Shown here: piece by piece, positions 32,662 to 39,425 of the stretch | How the letters are laid out: each line of letters begins with the position of its first letter | Numbering within the stretch: the stretch's first letter is position 1 | Position numbers and translations under genes: made by a program | From: DAOTTX01 sp034437515 | GTDB taxonomy: Bacteria > Chloroflexota > Anaerolineae > Aggregatilineales > Phototrophicaceae | Assembly: GCA_034437515.1 (NCBI GenBank) | Contig: DAOTTX010000139.1 | Coordinates: 1 to 40,213, forward strand | DNA: 40,213 nt | Direction: 5' to 3' | The notes under the pieces: generated by a model | What the model was told of the DNA's origin: nothing | The model's database searches: none | The model's input: only the letters and a program-made list of their open reading frames with translations

Positions 32662-33648
32662 TTAACTTGCGCTTACAGTTTCGGTTTCCTGGGTCGCGCC
32701 TTCTGCCTCGTACCGCTGCCCGGTGACCTGTAAGAACACATCATCGAGCGTGGGTTGGGTGAGCGTCAGCGCGGTGGGGTTGATCTCTGCCTCTTGCAAC
32801 TTATTGACCACTTCTGGGATCGATTTGGCGGCATCCTTGAGGTACAACCGCAGCGTTTTCCGGTCAATTTGTGCCCGGTCAACCATCCCCGCCAGCAGAT
32901 CATGAGCCTTCTCGACCAGGCCTTTGTCCTCGAAAACCACGTTGATCGACTCCGTACCGACGTCATTCTTCAGCTCGACCGGGGAGCCTTCCGCGACGAT
33001 CTCGCCCTGGTCGATGATGGCGATACGGTCAGCGAGGTTATCCGCTTCTTCTAAATATTGGGTGGTGAGGAAGATAGTCATGCCGTCGTTTTCATTCAAT
33101 CGGCGGATCTCCGCCCAGACATCACGGCGGCTGGCAGGGTCGAGGCCGGTAGTCGGTTCATCAAGGAACAGAATCGCCGGTTCGTGGACGAGCGCCAGCG
33201 CAAGATCGAGGCGGCGGCGCATCCCACCACTGTACTTGCTCACCAGCCGATCGGTGAACTCACTTAGGCCGACAAGTTCCAGCAGTTCCTCAGCACGCTG
33301 TTTGGCTTGTTTGCGGCTTATGCCGAAAAGTTGCGCCTGGATTCGCAGCAGTTCCTCGGATTTCATCAGCCCATCCAGGCCGATTTCCTGCAAGGCCACA
33401 CCGACCAAGCGCCGCACTTGCTCCGCTTCGGAGCCGACATCATAACCGCCGACCGACGCGCTGCCCGATGTAGGCAAACCGAGCGTGGTCAGCATATTGA
33501 CGACCGTGCTCTTACCCGCCCCGTTCGGGCCGAGAAAGCCGTAAATTTCCCCCGACTCTACTTTAAAAGACACGTCATTGACGGCGTAAAAGTCCTTGCC
33601 ATATTTTTTGACGAGGTTCTGCGCCACGATTTCACGATTGGATTCCAT
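32662..33648 (-). CDS. ABC transporter ATPase (DrrA-like)
   Basis: The 328-residue ATPase has Walker A GPNGAGKST (40-48), the signature YSGGMRRRLDLA (139-150), Walker B ILFLDEPTTGLDP (159-171) and a switch position TTQYLEEAD with Gln197 in place of His. The Gln is normal for DrrA-type exporters. The extra C-terminal domain (about 230-320, ending LTLTQPTLDDVFLQVTG) is also DrrA-like. Together with the permease it should export a hydrophobic compound. GAGG is 5 nt before the ATG at 33648, which decides against an in-frame ATG 21 nt upstream. It is first in a three-gene operon with a well-formed promoter and twin operator-like repeats. Confidence 0.94.
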   Translation of the reverse strand: MESNREIVAQNLVKKYGKDFYAVNDVSFKVESGEIYGFLGPNGAGKSTVVNMLTTLGLPTSGSASVGGYDVGSEAEQVRRLVGVALQEIGLDGLMKSEELLRIQAQLFGISRKQAKQRAEELLELVGLSEFTDRLVSKYSGGMRRRLDLALALVHEPAILFLDEPTTGLDPASRRDVWAEIRRLNENDGMTIFLTTQYLEEADNLADRIAIIDQGEIVAEGSPVELKNDVGTESINVVFEDKGLVEKAHDLLAGMVDRAQIDRKTLRLYLKDAAKSIPEVVNKLQEAEINPTALTLTQPTLDDVFLQVTGQRYEAEGATQETETVSAS

Positions 33649-33660
33649 CACTACCTCTTT

Positions 33661-33691
33661 TACTCTCAAGTATTTTTTCTACTCATAAGTA
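33661..33691. promoter_or_regulatory. twin operator-like repeats of the ABC operon
   Basis: TACTCTCAAGTA (33661-33672) and TACTCATAAGTA (33680-33691) are direct repeats, start to start 19 nt. Each is also a dyad, TACT-N4-AGTA. The outer one covers the predicted transcription start and the inner one the leader, 12 nt before the ATG. That is the layout of a repressor site; no regulator gene is adjacent. Confidence 0.55.
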
Positions 33692-33692
33692 A

Positions 33693-33721
33693 AGATTAGC
33701 CCCGGCGACCACGAAAGTCAA
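33693..33721 (-). promoter_or_regulatory. sigma70-type promoter of the ABC operon
   Basis: Minus strand: TTGACT (33721-33716), exactly 17 nt, then TAATCT (33698-33693). Five of six and four of six bases match the consensus. Start is expected near 33686, within the operator-like repeats. Confidence 0.65.
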
Positions 33722-33918
33722 TTTAGGGATTCATGAAAGCTCTATGGGTACCCGATAAGACGGCCGCGGTTAAGCTCTAGTTAACACCAACTTAAAGCGA
33801 CCACCGTGAAGCATTGAACATCTGAATGCGCTGTGTTAACAAGTGCTTCGTTAACATCATTTTCGGATGCAGCCGATGCATTCAATTATGTTTCTGAAAG
33901 ACAATAAGGAGTATAGAA

Positions 33919-34028
33919 GACTCTACTGAAAAAAGGTCATTTTGCCGAAAATTTGACCCGGTATCACACCACTTTGAACCTCTATGACCCACCTTTTTCG
34001 GGTCATATTGAGTTCTTTCAGCGGAGTC
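33919..34028. mobile_element. possible MITE or IS remnant with terminal inverted repeats
   Basis: GACTCTACTGAA (33919-33930) and TTCAGCGGAGTC (34017-34028) are inverted repeats matching at 10 of 12 positions. The inner flanks are also loosely mirrored (a GACCC block with CCGAAAA on each side). The 110-nt unit has no coding frame. The end sequence resembles IS termini of the ACTGAAAAA kind, but I cannot name a family. Confidence 0.4.
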
Positions 34029-34091
34029 ATATGTATCAAGTAAGCCGATGGTGTTTCAATATGCAGCTCTTCTGACCCCTATCCCCCTAAA

Positions 34092-34124
34092 TCCCCCTTA
34101 TCCCCGTAGACGGAGAAAGGGGGA
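34092..34124. repeat. hairpin element with a CCCCGTAGAC loop, copy 1
   Basis: TCCCCCTT (34092-34099) and AAGGGGGA (34117-34124) pair; the loop contains CCCCGTAGACGGAG. The same CCCCGTAGAC string lies in the next hairpin, 92 nt downstream. Confidence 0.5.
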
Positions 34125-34188
34125 CTTGCACCTACAAAGCCGCAAAATGTACGAACAAAGTAGCATCTAAGCATGAGCAGGCATGTTA

Positions 34189-34231
34189 CCCTCCCCGTAG
34201 ACAGGGAGGGTCGGCTGACCTGCGGTCAGCC
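34189..34231. repeat. double hairpin element with a CCCCGTAGAC loop, copy 2
   Basis: CCCTCCC/GGGAGGG (34189-34210) is followed directly by the perfect stem GGCTGACC-TGC-GGTCAGCC (34213-34231). The first loop again holds CCCCGTAGAC. No T-run follows, so this is a REP-like repeat, not a terminator. Confidence 0.55.
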
Positions 34232-34293
34232 CGGGTGGGGTTCAAAAGCCTAAATTGATAGCGATGGTACGCCATTCTTAGAGTCACGGGACA

Positions 34294-34326
34294 AAAAACG
34301 CCGATCATCGTTAGATCGGCGTTTTT
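34294..34326 (-). terminator. strong intrinsic terminator of the acyl-CoA dehydrogenase gene
   Basis: AAAAACGCCGATC (34294-34306) and GATCGGCGTTTTT (34314-34326) form a perfect 13-bp stem with a 7-nt loop and T-runs on either strand, 23 nt past the stop codon. Confidence 0.85.
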
Positions 34327-34349
34327 CGATTCCGTGTTTACGGCGTTGT

Positions 34350-35579
34350 TTATGAGACGATGGCGTTAAGCCCGGTCAGCTTACGACCGACGAGCAGCAT
34401 GTTGATCTCGTTGGTGCCCTCGTAGGTGTAGACGACTTCGGCGTCCATCATCAGGCGGGCGATGTGATTCTCGATCAAAATGCCGTTGCCGCCCAGGGTT
34501 TCACGGGCGAGCTGTGTGACATAACGCGCCTTGCGGGCATTGTTGTACTTCGCCATGCTGACGATGCCCTCGTTGACCTTGCCCTGCGTCATCAATTCCG
34601 ACAGTTGGAAGCACAGCATTTGCATCAATGTGACTTCGGTCGCCATCTCGACCAGCTTTTGCTGCACCAGTTGGAAGCCGCCGATGGGTTTGCCGAACTG
34701 CTCGCGGTCGGTGGCGTATTCCAGCGCGTGTTCAAACGCACCCGCCGCGATGCCTGCCGCTTCCCAGGCCACGGCATAGCGCCCCAGGCCGAGCACATTC
34801 GCCGTATCACGGAAGGAGTTGCAGTGTTCCAGCCGGTTCGCCGCCGGAACGCGCACATTTTCCAGCGTGATGTCAGCGTTAAGTACGGCACGCTTGCCAA
34901 TCTTGCCGGGCAGGTCTTTGATGACCACACCTTCGGTGTTGTTGGGGTCTTCGATGACGTAACCGCCGAACGTGCCGTCTTTGTCACGCGCCCAGATAAT
35001 CAACACATCGGCGATGCTGGCGTTACCAATCCAGCGTTTCGCGCCGTTCAGGATGTAACCATCGCCGTCTTTGCTGGCAATCGTCTGCACATCGACGGCA
35101 TTAGACCCACGCTCCGGCTCGGTCAAACCGAACGCGCCGATCTTCTTCATCTGCATCATATCCGGCAGCCAACGGGCTTTTTGTTCTTCGTTGCCGAGCA
35201 TGGCAATCGACCCGGCAGCCAGGCCAGAATGCACGCCGTAGAAGGTCGTGATGGAGCCGTCGCCTTTCGCCAATTCATACATTGATAGTCCCATCTCGAC
35301 GAAATCGAGGCCAGCACCGCCGTGCTCGAAGATCGGCCCACCCATGATGCCGACATCCAGCAGCCCTCTGGCGATCTCCCAGGGGAATTCGGCTTTGTCC
35401 CAATATTCGTTGATGTTGGGCAGCACCATATTGTTGACGTACTCGCGCACGCGGTCGCGGGTCTCGCGCTGCTTGTCCGTCAGACGCTCATCGAGTTTGT
35501 AGAAGTCAAACCCGTCGAGTTGATGATCTTTCAGGGTGTTAGTGCGCTGATGGACGTTGGTTTTGGTTGCTTCAACCAT
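34350..35579 (-). CDS. acyl-CoA dehydrogenase (glutaryl-CoA-dehydrogenase-like)
   Basis: The 409-residue flavoprotein oxidises an acyl-CoA at the alpha-beta bond. Visible are GAFGLTEPERGSNA (FAD/substrate loop), WIGNASIADVLIIWA, REQFGKPIGGFQLVQ, LARETLGGNGI and the catalytic Glu387 in YTYEGTNEIN. The Glu position and the ending LLVGRKLTG are like glutaryl-CoA dehydrogenase and its relatives. Substrate specificity is not certain; no electron-transfer flavoprotein or CoA-ligase gene is adjacent. It is transcribed alone and ends in a strong terminator. A 15-bp palindrome upstream may bind a regulator. Confidence 0.92.
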   Translation of the reverse strand: MVEATKTNVHQRTNTLKDHQLDGFDFYKLDERLTDKQRETRDRVREYVNNMVLPNINEYWDKAEFPWEIARGLLDVGIMGGPIFEHGGAGLDFVEMGLSMYELAKGDGSITTFYGVHSGLAAGSIAMLGNEEQKARWLPDMMQMKKIGAFGLTEPERGSNAVDVQTIASKDGDGYILNGAKRWIGNASIADVLIIWARDKDGTFGGYVIEDPNNTEGVVIKDLPGKIGKRAVLNADITLENVRVPAANRLEHCNSFRDTANVLGLGRYAVAWEAAGIAAGAFEHALEYATDREQFGKPIGGFQLVQQKLVEMATEVTLMQMLCFQLSELMTQGKVNEGIVSMAKYNNARKARYVTQLARETLGGNGILIENHIARLMMDAEVVYTYEGTNEINMLLVGRKLTGLNAIVS

Positions 35580-35631
35580 GAGTTATCCTCTAACTGAATT
35601 CTTGTATTTTAATTAAATCACGATTCAGTTA

Positions 35632-35646
35632 ATTCTATCATAGAAT
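35632..35646. promoter_or_regulatory. operator-like palindrome upstream of the acyl-CoA dehydrogenase gene
   Basis: ATTCTAT-C-ATAGAAT is a perfect 15-bp dyad, 53 nt upstream of the ATG, flanked by further GATTC/GAATC half-sites. Fatty-acid-metabolism genes are often controlled by TetR-type repressors at such dyads; the regulator here is unknown. Confidence 0.45.
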
Positions 35647-35753
35647 CAAACGTAGATTCAATTCACCCCTCAAATCTCATCTATTTTACGCCTGGGCAAT
35701 TACAATGTGCTCGAGCCTAAATGGAGTTTGAATCGATCCAAGTTTTTGATGCT

Positions 35754-35792
35754 CTCACCCCTTCCGAACGAGCGCAGCGAGTAGGGGTGAGG
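35754..35792. repeat. REP-like palindromic element, short copy
   Basis: CTCACCCC (35754-35761) and GGGGTGAG (35784-35791) enclose TTCCGAACGAGCGCAGCGAGTA. Both halves match the ends of the longer element at 5523-5630, whose internal hairpins are absent here. Confidence 0.6.
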
Positions 35793-35859
35793 AAAATTTG
35801 TGTCGTAAAATTATTCATCCAACGGTCAATTGTAGAGCCGCCGCCCACGATCCCGCTTC

Positions 35860-35872
35860 GCGACTGCGTCGC
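35860..35872. repeat. small palindrome related to the element after the TAP peptidase gene
   Basis: GCGAC-TGC-GTCGC, followed by ACGTAGGG. The core matches GCGAC-CGC-GTCGC at 11618-11630. It lies within 120 nt of the permease start; no other feature is seen there. Confidence 0.4.
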
Positions 35873-35977
35873 ACGTAGGGACATTTATCATCCCCTCATG
35901 CGGGGTCAAGCCAGTTTGTGAGCATTGCTGGTAAGATATGCAAACTTGTGATTTATCGTAAGGACAATGTTGCTCCC

Positions 35978-38548
35978 GTGATCTTCAGATTGGCAGTACG
36001 GCATATCAACCGGCGCTTCATGCAGAGCGCCTTATTTGTGATCGGCGTGGCGCTGGGGGTGGCGATGATGGTCGCCATCGACGTGGCGAACGGCTCCGCA
36101 CAGCGGGCGTTTAGCCTCAGCGCACAGAGTGTTTCCGGCAGTGCGACACATCAAGTCGTCGGCGGGCCGGGCGGCCTGCCCTCGACGCTATATGAACAGG
36201 TGCGCGTCGAACTGGGCATTCGGCGGAGCGCGCCGGTCGTCGAGGAATACGTGCGGGCGGTCGAATTCGATGACCAGCCCATGCGCTTGCTCGGCGTGGA
36301 TTCATTTGCGGAAGCACCCTTCCGGGGCTATTTAAACACCGTCGAGGTAGACAGCGACAACACCGGCGATGACGCCTTCAACACCATCAGCCGCTTGATT
36401 ACCGAAGAAAATAGCGCACTCATCAGCGCCCCGCTCGCCGAAGCCTATAGCGTGCAAAACGGCGATACGATTACGGTGCGGGCGGGCACACGGGTGGTCG
36501 AAATCACTATAATCGGTCTGCTGGAACCCTATGACGAGGTCAGCGAACAGGCGCTTTACGATCTGATGTTGATGGACATCGCCAGCGCGCAGGCCGTCGT
36601 CGGCACACCAGGGATGATTAGCCGTATCGACTTGATCCTGCCGGAAGCGACCGCCGATGAACGCATTGACGACATACAGGCGATTTTGCCGCCGGGGGCG
36701 CGGGTCGGTGCGGTCGCAGAGAGCGACGATACCCTCACGCAGATGACCGAGGCGTTTGAACTCAACCTGCAAGCATTGAGCCTGTTGGCGCTGGTGGTCG
36801 GGGTGTTTTTGATTTACAACACGGTGACCTTCAGTGTGGTGCAGCGCCGCCCGGTTATCGGCATCTTACGCAGCATCGGCACCACCAAACGCCAGATTTT
36901 TATGCTGGTTTTGGGTGAGGCGTTCGTGCTGGGGCTACTCGGTACGGTGCTGGGGCTGGCGTTAGGCATCATCATGGGGCGCGGTGCGGTCGGTCTGGTC
37001 GCGCAGACCATCAGCAACCTGTACTTTACGGTCAACGTGCAAAACATCAGCGTGGAAACGTTCACGCTGGTCAAGGGCGCGGTGATCGGGGTGTTTGCCA
37101 GTGTGGGCGCGGCGGTGATCCCCGCTTACACGGCGACGCGCACCCCACCCGCCGGGACGATGCGCCGCAGCGACCAAGAGGACGCCGTGCAGAAACTCGT
37201 CCCGCTGCTGACACTCGCCGCGGTGGTGATGAGTGTGGTCGGCGTGCTGCTGCTGCAACTGCCCACCGAAAGCCTGATCGTCAGTTTCACCGCGCTGTTT
37301 GCGATTGTGGTCGGCGGGGCGTTCTTCACACCGCTGGCGCTCATTGGTACGATGCGCGTCTCCACGCCGCTGACCGACCGGCTGTTCGGCGTGGTCGGGC
37401 GGATGGCCCCGCGTGCGGTGACGCGCTCCCTCAGCCGCACCGCGATTGCCGTCGCCGCGTTGACCGTCGCTGTGAGTGTGATCGTCGGCGTCAGTGTGAT
37501 GATTGCCAGCTTCCGCAGCACGGTGGGCACATGGCTGGATACCACGCTCGGCTCGGATATTTACGTTTCGCCGCCGCTGCTGACCGCCAACCGCGCTACC
37601 GTCGATGTCTCCGCCGAAGTCGGTGAGATCGTGCTGGAAACCGAGGGCGTCGCGGATGTCTCCGCCTCGCGTTCGGTGAGCGTCACCGCGCCGGACTACC
37701 CCAATCTGCCCCCGGCGAACCTGCAAGCGGTCGATTTCGACATCGCGCCGGATCGTCGCTTTGTGTGGAACGCCGCCGGTGAAGATTACTTTGAAGCACT
37801 GCGCGAGGGCGCAGTCATGGTGAGTGAACCATTCGCCTTCCGCCGGGACATCACCGAGGACGACAACACCATCACCCTGCTGACCGACCAGGGCGAACAG
37901 ACCTTCGAGATCGTCGCCGTGTTCTACGACTACTCGACCGATCAGGGACAGGTCTACATGGCCCGCGATGTCTACCAGCAGTATTACGACGATCCGTTCA
38001 TCACGTCGGTGGGCGCGTTCGTCGCCGATGATGCCGACCTCGACGCGGTCATCGCCCGGCTGCGAGAGAACCTCAGCGGCTATGACCTCAACGTGCAGGC
38101 CAACCGCGAACTGCGCAGCGGTGTGTTCGAGGTGTTCGATAACACCTTCGCCATCACGGTGGCGCTGCGTCTGCTGGCGACGGTGGTCGCGTTCATCGGC
38201 ATTTTGAGTGCGTTACTGGCGCTACAACTGGAAAACACCCGCCAATACGCGGTGATGCGTGCCAACGGCATGACTCCGCGCCAGTTGTGGAACTACACAC
38301 TGATCCAGACCGGGCTGATGGGCACGGTCGCCGGGGCGCTGGCGATGCCGATTGGGTTGGGGTTGGCGCTGGTGCTGCTCTATGTGATTAACGTGCGCTC
38401 GTTTGGCTGGACGATGGATTTCTACTGGGTGCCGGGTGAGTTCTTGCAGGCATTTCTAGTTGCAGTGGTGGCGGCGCTGGTTGCGGGGATTTACCCGGCC
38501 TACCGGCTGACGCGACTGGTCACGGCACGGGCATTGCGCAGCGAGTAG
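35978..38548 (+). CDS. FtsX/MacB-type ABC transporter permease, large two-half form
   Basis: The 856-residue protein has two similar halves. Each starts with a membrane helix after a short basic segment (RLAVRHINRRFMQSALFVIG; then AVTRSLSRTAIAVAALTVAV), carries an extracytoplasmic MacB_PCD-like domain, and ends in a three-helix FtsX domain (YNTVTFSVVQRRPVIGILRSIG; LENTRQYAVMRANGM). About ten helices in total. Such proteins use an ATPase partner for mechanotransmission, export or lipoprotein handling; no ATPase or HlyD-like gene is adjacent, so it is an orphan here. I chose the GTG at 35978 (TAAGGA about 13 nt upstream), which starts just before the basic segment. A longer GTG start at 35918 is possible. 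Confidence 0.88.
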   Translation: MIFRLAVRHINRRFMQSALFVIGVALGVAMMVAIDVANGSAQRAFSLSAQSVSGSATHQVVGGPGGLPSTLYEQVRVELGIRRSAPVVEEYVRAVEFDDQPMRLLGVDSFAEAPFRGYLNTVEVDSDNTGDDAFNTISRLITEENSALISAPLAEAYSVQNGDTITVRAGTRVVEITIIGLLEPYDEVSEQALYDLMLMDIASAQAVVGTPGMISRIDLILPEATADERIDDIQAILPPGARVGAVAESDDTLTQMTEAFELNLQALSLLALVVGVFLIYNTVTFSVVQRRPVIGILRSIGTTKRQIFMLVLGEAFVLGLLGTVLGLALGIIMGRGAVGLVAQTISNLYFTVNVQNISVETFTLVKGAVIGVFASVGAAVIPAYTATRTPPAGTMRRSDQEDAVQKLVPLLTLAAVVMSVVGVLLLQLPTESLIVSFTALFAIVVGGAFFTPLALIGTMRVSTPLTDRLFGVVGRMAPRAVTRSLSRTAIAVAALTVAVSVIVGVSVMIASFRSTVGTWLDTTLGSDIYVSPPLLTANRATVDVSAEVGEIVLETEGVADVSASRSVSVTAPDYPNLPPANLQAVDFDIAPDRRFVWNAAGEDYFEALREGAVMVSEPFAFRRDITEDDNTITLLTDQGEQTFEIVAVFYDYSTDQGQVYMARDVYQQYYDDPFITSVGAFVADDADLDAVIARLRENLSGYDLNVQANRELRSGVFEVFDNTFAITVALRLLATVVAFIGILSALLALQLENTRQYAVMRANGMTPRQLWNYTLIQTGLMGTVAGALAMPIGLGLALVLLYVINVRSFGWTMDFYWVPGEFLQAFLVAVVAALVAGIYPAYRLTRLVTARALRSE

Positions 38549-38579
38549 TTCTGATTTGAGAGTGATGAGGAGTAAAAAT

Positions 38580-38780
38580 ATGTCAAGCGGCAGCAAACGC
38601 ACAGATATTCGACCGGGGATGAACGTGGCGATTGTGCTCAAGCGTGATCAACGCACGGGCAAGCTCACCCACGGGACGGTCAAGGACATCCTGACGAAAG
38701 CCCCGACCCACCCACACGGCATCAAAGTACGCCTCACCGATGGGCAGATCGGGCGGGTCAAGCAGATCGAGCGGGAATAG
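38580..38780 (+). CDS. ywbE: YwbE family protein (DUF2196)
   Basis: The 66-residue protein matches Bacillus YwbE along almost its whole length: DIRPGMNVAIVLKRDQRTGKL, VKDILTKAPTHPHGIKVRL and TDGQIGRVKQI. It looks like a small beta-barrel, and is conserved but of unknown function. AGGAG lies 8 nt before the ATG at 38580. It starts 31 nt after the permease stop on the same strand and ends 3 nt from the convergent DUF427 gene. Confidence 0.88.
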   Translation: MSSGSKRTDIRPGMNVAIVLKRDQRTGKLTHGTVKDILTKAPTHPHGIKVRLTDGQIGRVKQIERE

Positions 38781-38783
38781 TCG

Positions 38784-39275
38784 TTACCAGCCCCAGGTGC
38801 CGGGACCGCCTTTGAACGGGCCAACCACATCGGATGTGATCCAGCCGCCGTAGAAGTCGCCTTCCTGCGGTTGTACCTGCTCATCATCGACGTAACAGGC
38901 GTCCATTTTGCTGGCATAAAACGTGATGTAGCCCTGGATGTCCTCGAAGCCGGGGCGCGGGGAGTCGTAGCTCCACCCGGCGTTGCCCGCTTGCTTATCC
39001 CCCACCTGCACATCCCAATAGGTCGCCGCGCCTTTGAACTCACAGACAGTACGGCGGCTGTTCTTGTGCAGGTAGTCCATGTTCACGTCTTCCTGCGGGA
39101 TGTAATAGGCGGGTGGATGACTGGTTTCCAGCACGCGATAGGCGCGGTCGCTTTCCGCGATGGTTTCGCCGTTGAGCACGATCTTCACGCGCTTGTTGGT
39201 CGGTTCCACACGCGGCGGGCGCGGGTAATCCCACACGGATTCTTGCCCTGCTTGGGGTTCGATGCGCTTTGCCAT
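38784..39275 (-). CDS. DUF427 family protein
   Basis: The 163-residue soluble protein has the DUF427 pattern: VKIVLNGETIAESDRAYRVLETSHPPAYYIPQEDV, CEFKGAATYWDV and a late WSYDSPRPGFEDIQGYITFYASKMDACYVD. The fold is a compact beta barrel; the role is unknown. This copy has one domain, preceded by a short WDYPRPPRVEP segment often seen in the family. The ATG at 39275 has AAGG 9 nt upstream. It is divergent from the TIR gene. Confidence 0.87.
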   Translation of the reverse strand: MAKRIEPQAGQESVWDYPRPPRVEPTNKRVKIVLNGETIAESDRAYRVLETSHPPAYYIPQEDVNMDYLHKNSRRTVCEFKGAATYWDVQVGDKQAGNAGWSYDSPRPGFEDIQGYITFYASKMDACYVDDEQVQPQEGDFYGGWITSDVVGPFKGGPGTWGW

Positions 39276-39312
39276 AACAATAAACCTTCTCACTGATTTG
39301 CATGTCGTCATT

Positions 39313-39318
39313 ATTATA
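39313..39318 (-). promoter_or_regulatory. -10 box of the DUF427 gene
   Basis: A perfect TATAAT on the minus strand, 37 nt before the ATG at 39275. No consensus -35 is visible in the GC-rich upstream stretch. Confidence 0.4.
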
Positions 39319-39360
39319 GCGCCTCGCGCTCCCCATGCGGGTGAGCCGTTGGTTAATTCG

Positions 39361-39389
39361 TTGCACTAACCGGAAATTGAGGTCATAAT
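39361..39389 (+). promoter_or_regulatory. probable promoter of the TIR gene
   Basis: TTGCAC (39361-39366), exactly 17 nt, and CATAAT (39384-39389). The ATG follows 36 nt after the -10. No Shine-Dalgarno sequence is seen between them. Confidence 0.45.
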
Positions 39390-39425
39390 GGTCATAGGTG
39401 ATCGTAGTCAGGCAAAACACTCTCA

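Larger units (their letters stand above)
33722..34293. other. gene-free repeat-rich region
   Basis: About 570 nt without a coding frame. It holds three copies of GTTAACA (33780, 33835, 33850), a MITE-like inverted-repeat unit (33919-34028) and two related hairpin elements (34092-34124, 34189-34231). The mix suggests repeated insertion of small elements between two divergent minus-strand units. Confidence 0.5.

Noticed and set aside
33045..33065. Gln instead of His in the switch loop of the ABC ATPase, taken first as a defect
   Set aside because: Gln at this place (TTQYLEEAD) is usual in DrrA-type exporters.
33780..33856. Three GTTAACA copies as a possible CRISPR or iteron array
   Set aside because: Only seven bases, uneven spacing (55 and 15 nt), and no spacer or replication gene nearby.
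34464..35285. 273-codon open frame antisense to the acyl-CoA dehydrogenase gene
   Set aside because: The dehydrogenase frame has clear family motifs; the antisense product is His/Arg-rich with no domain, a common by-product of GC-rich codon use.
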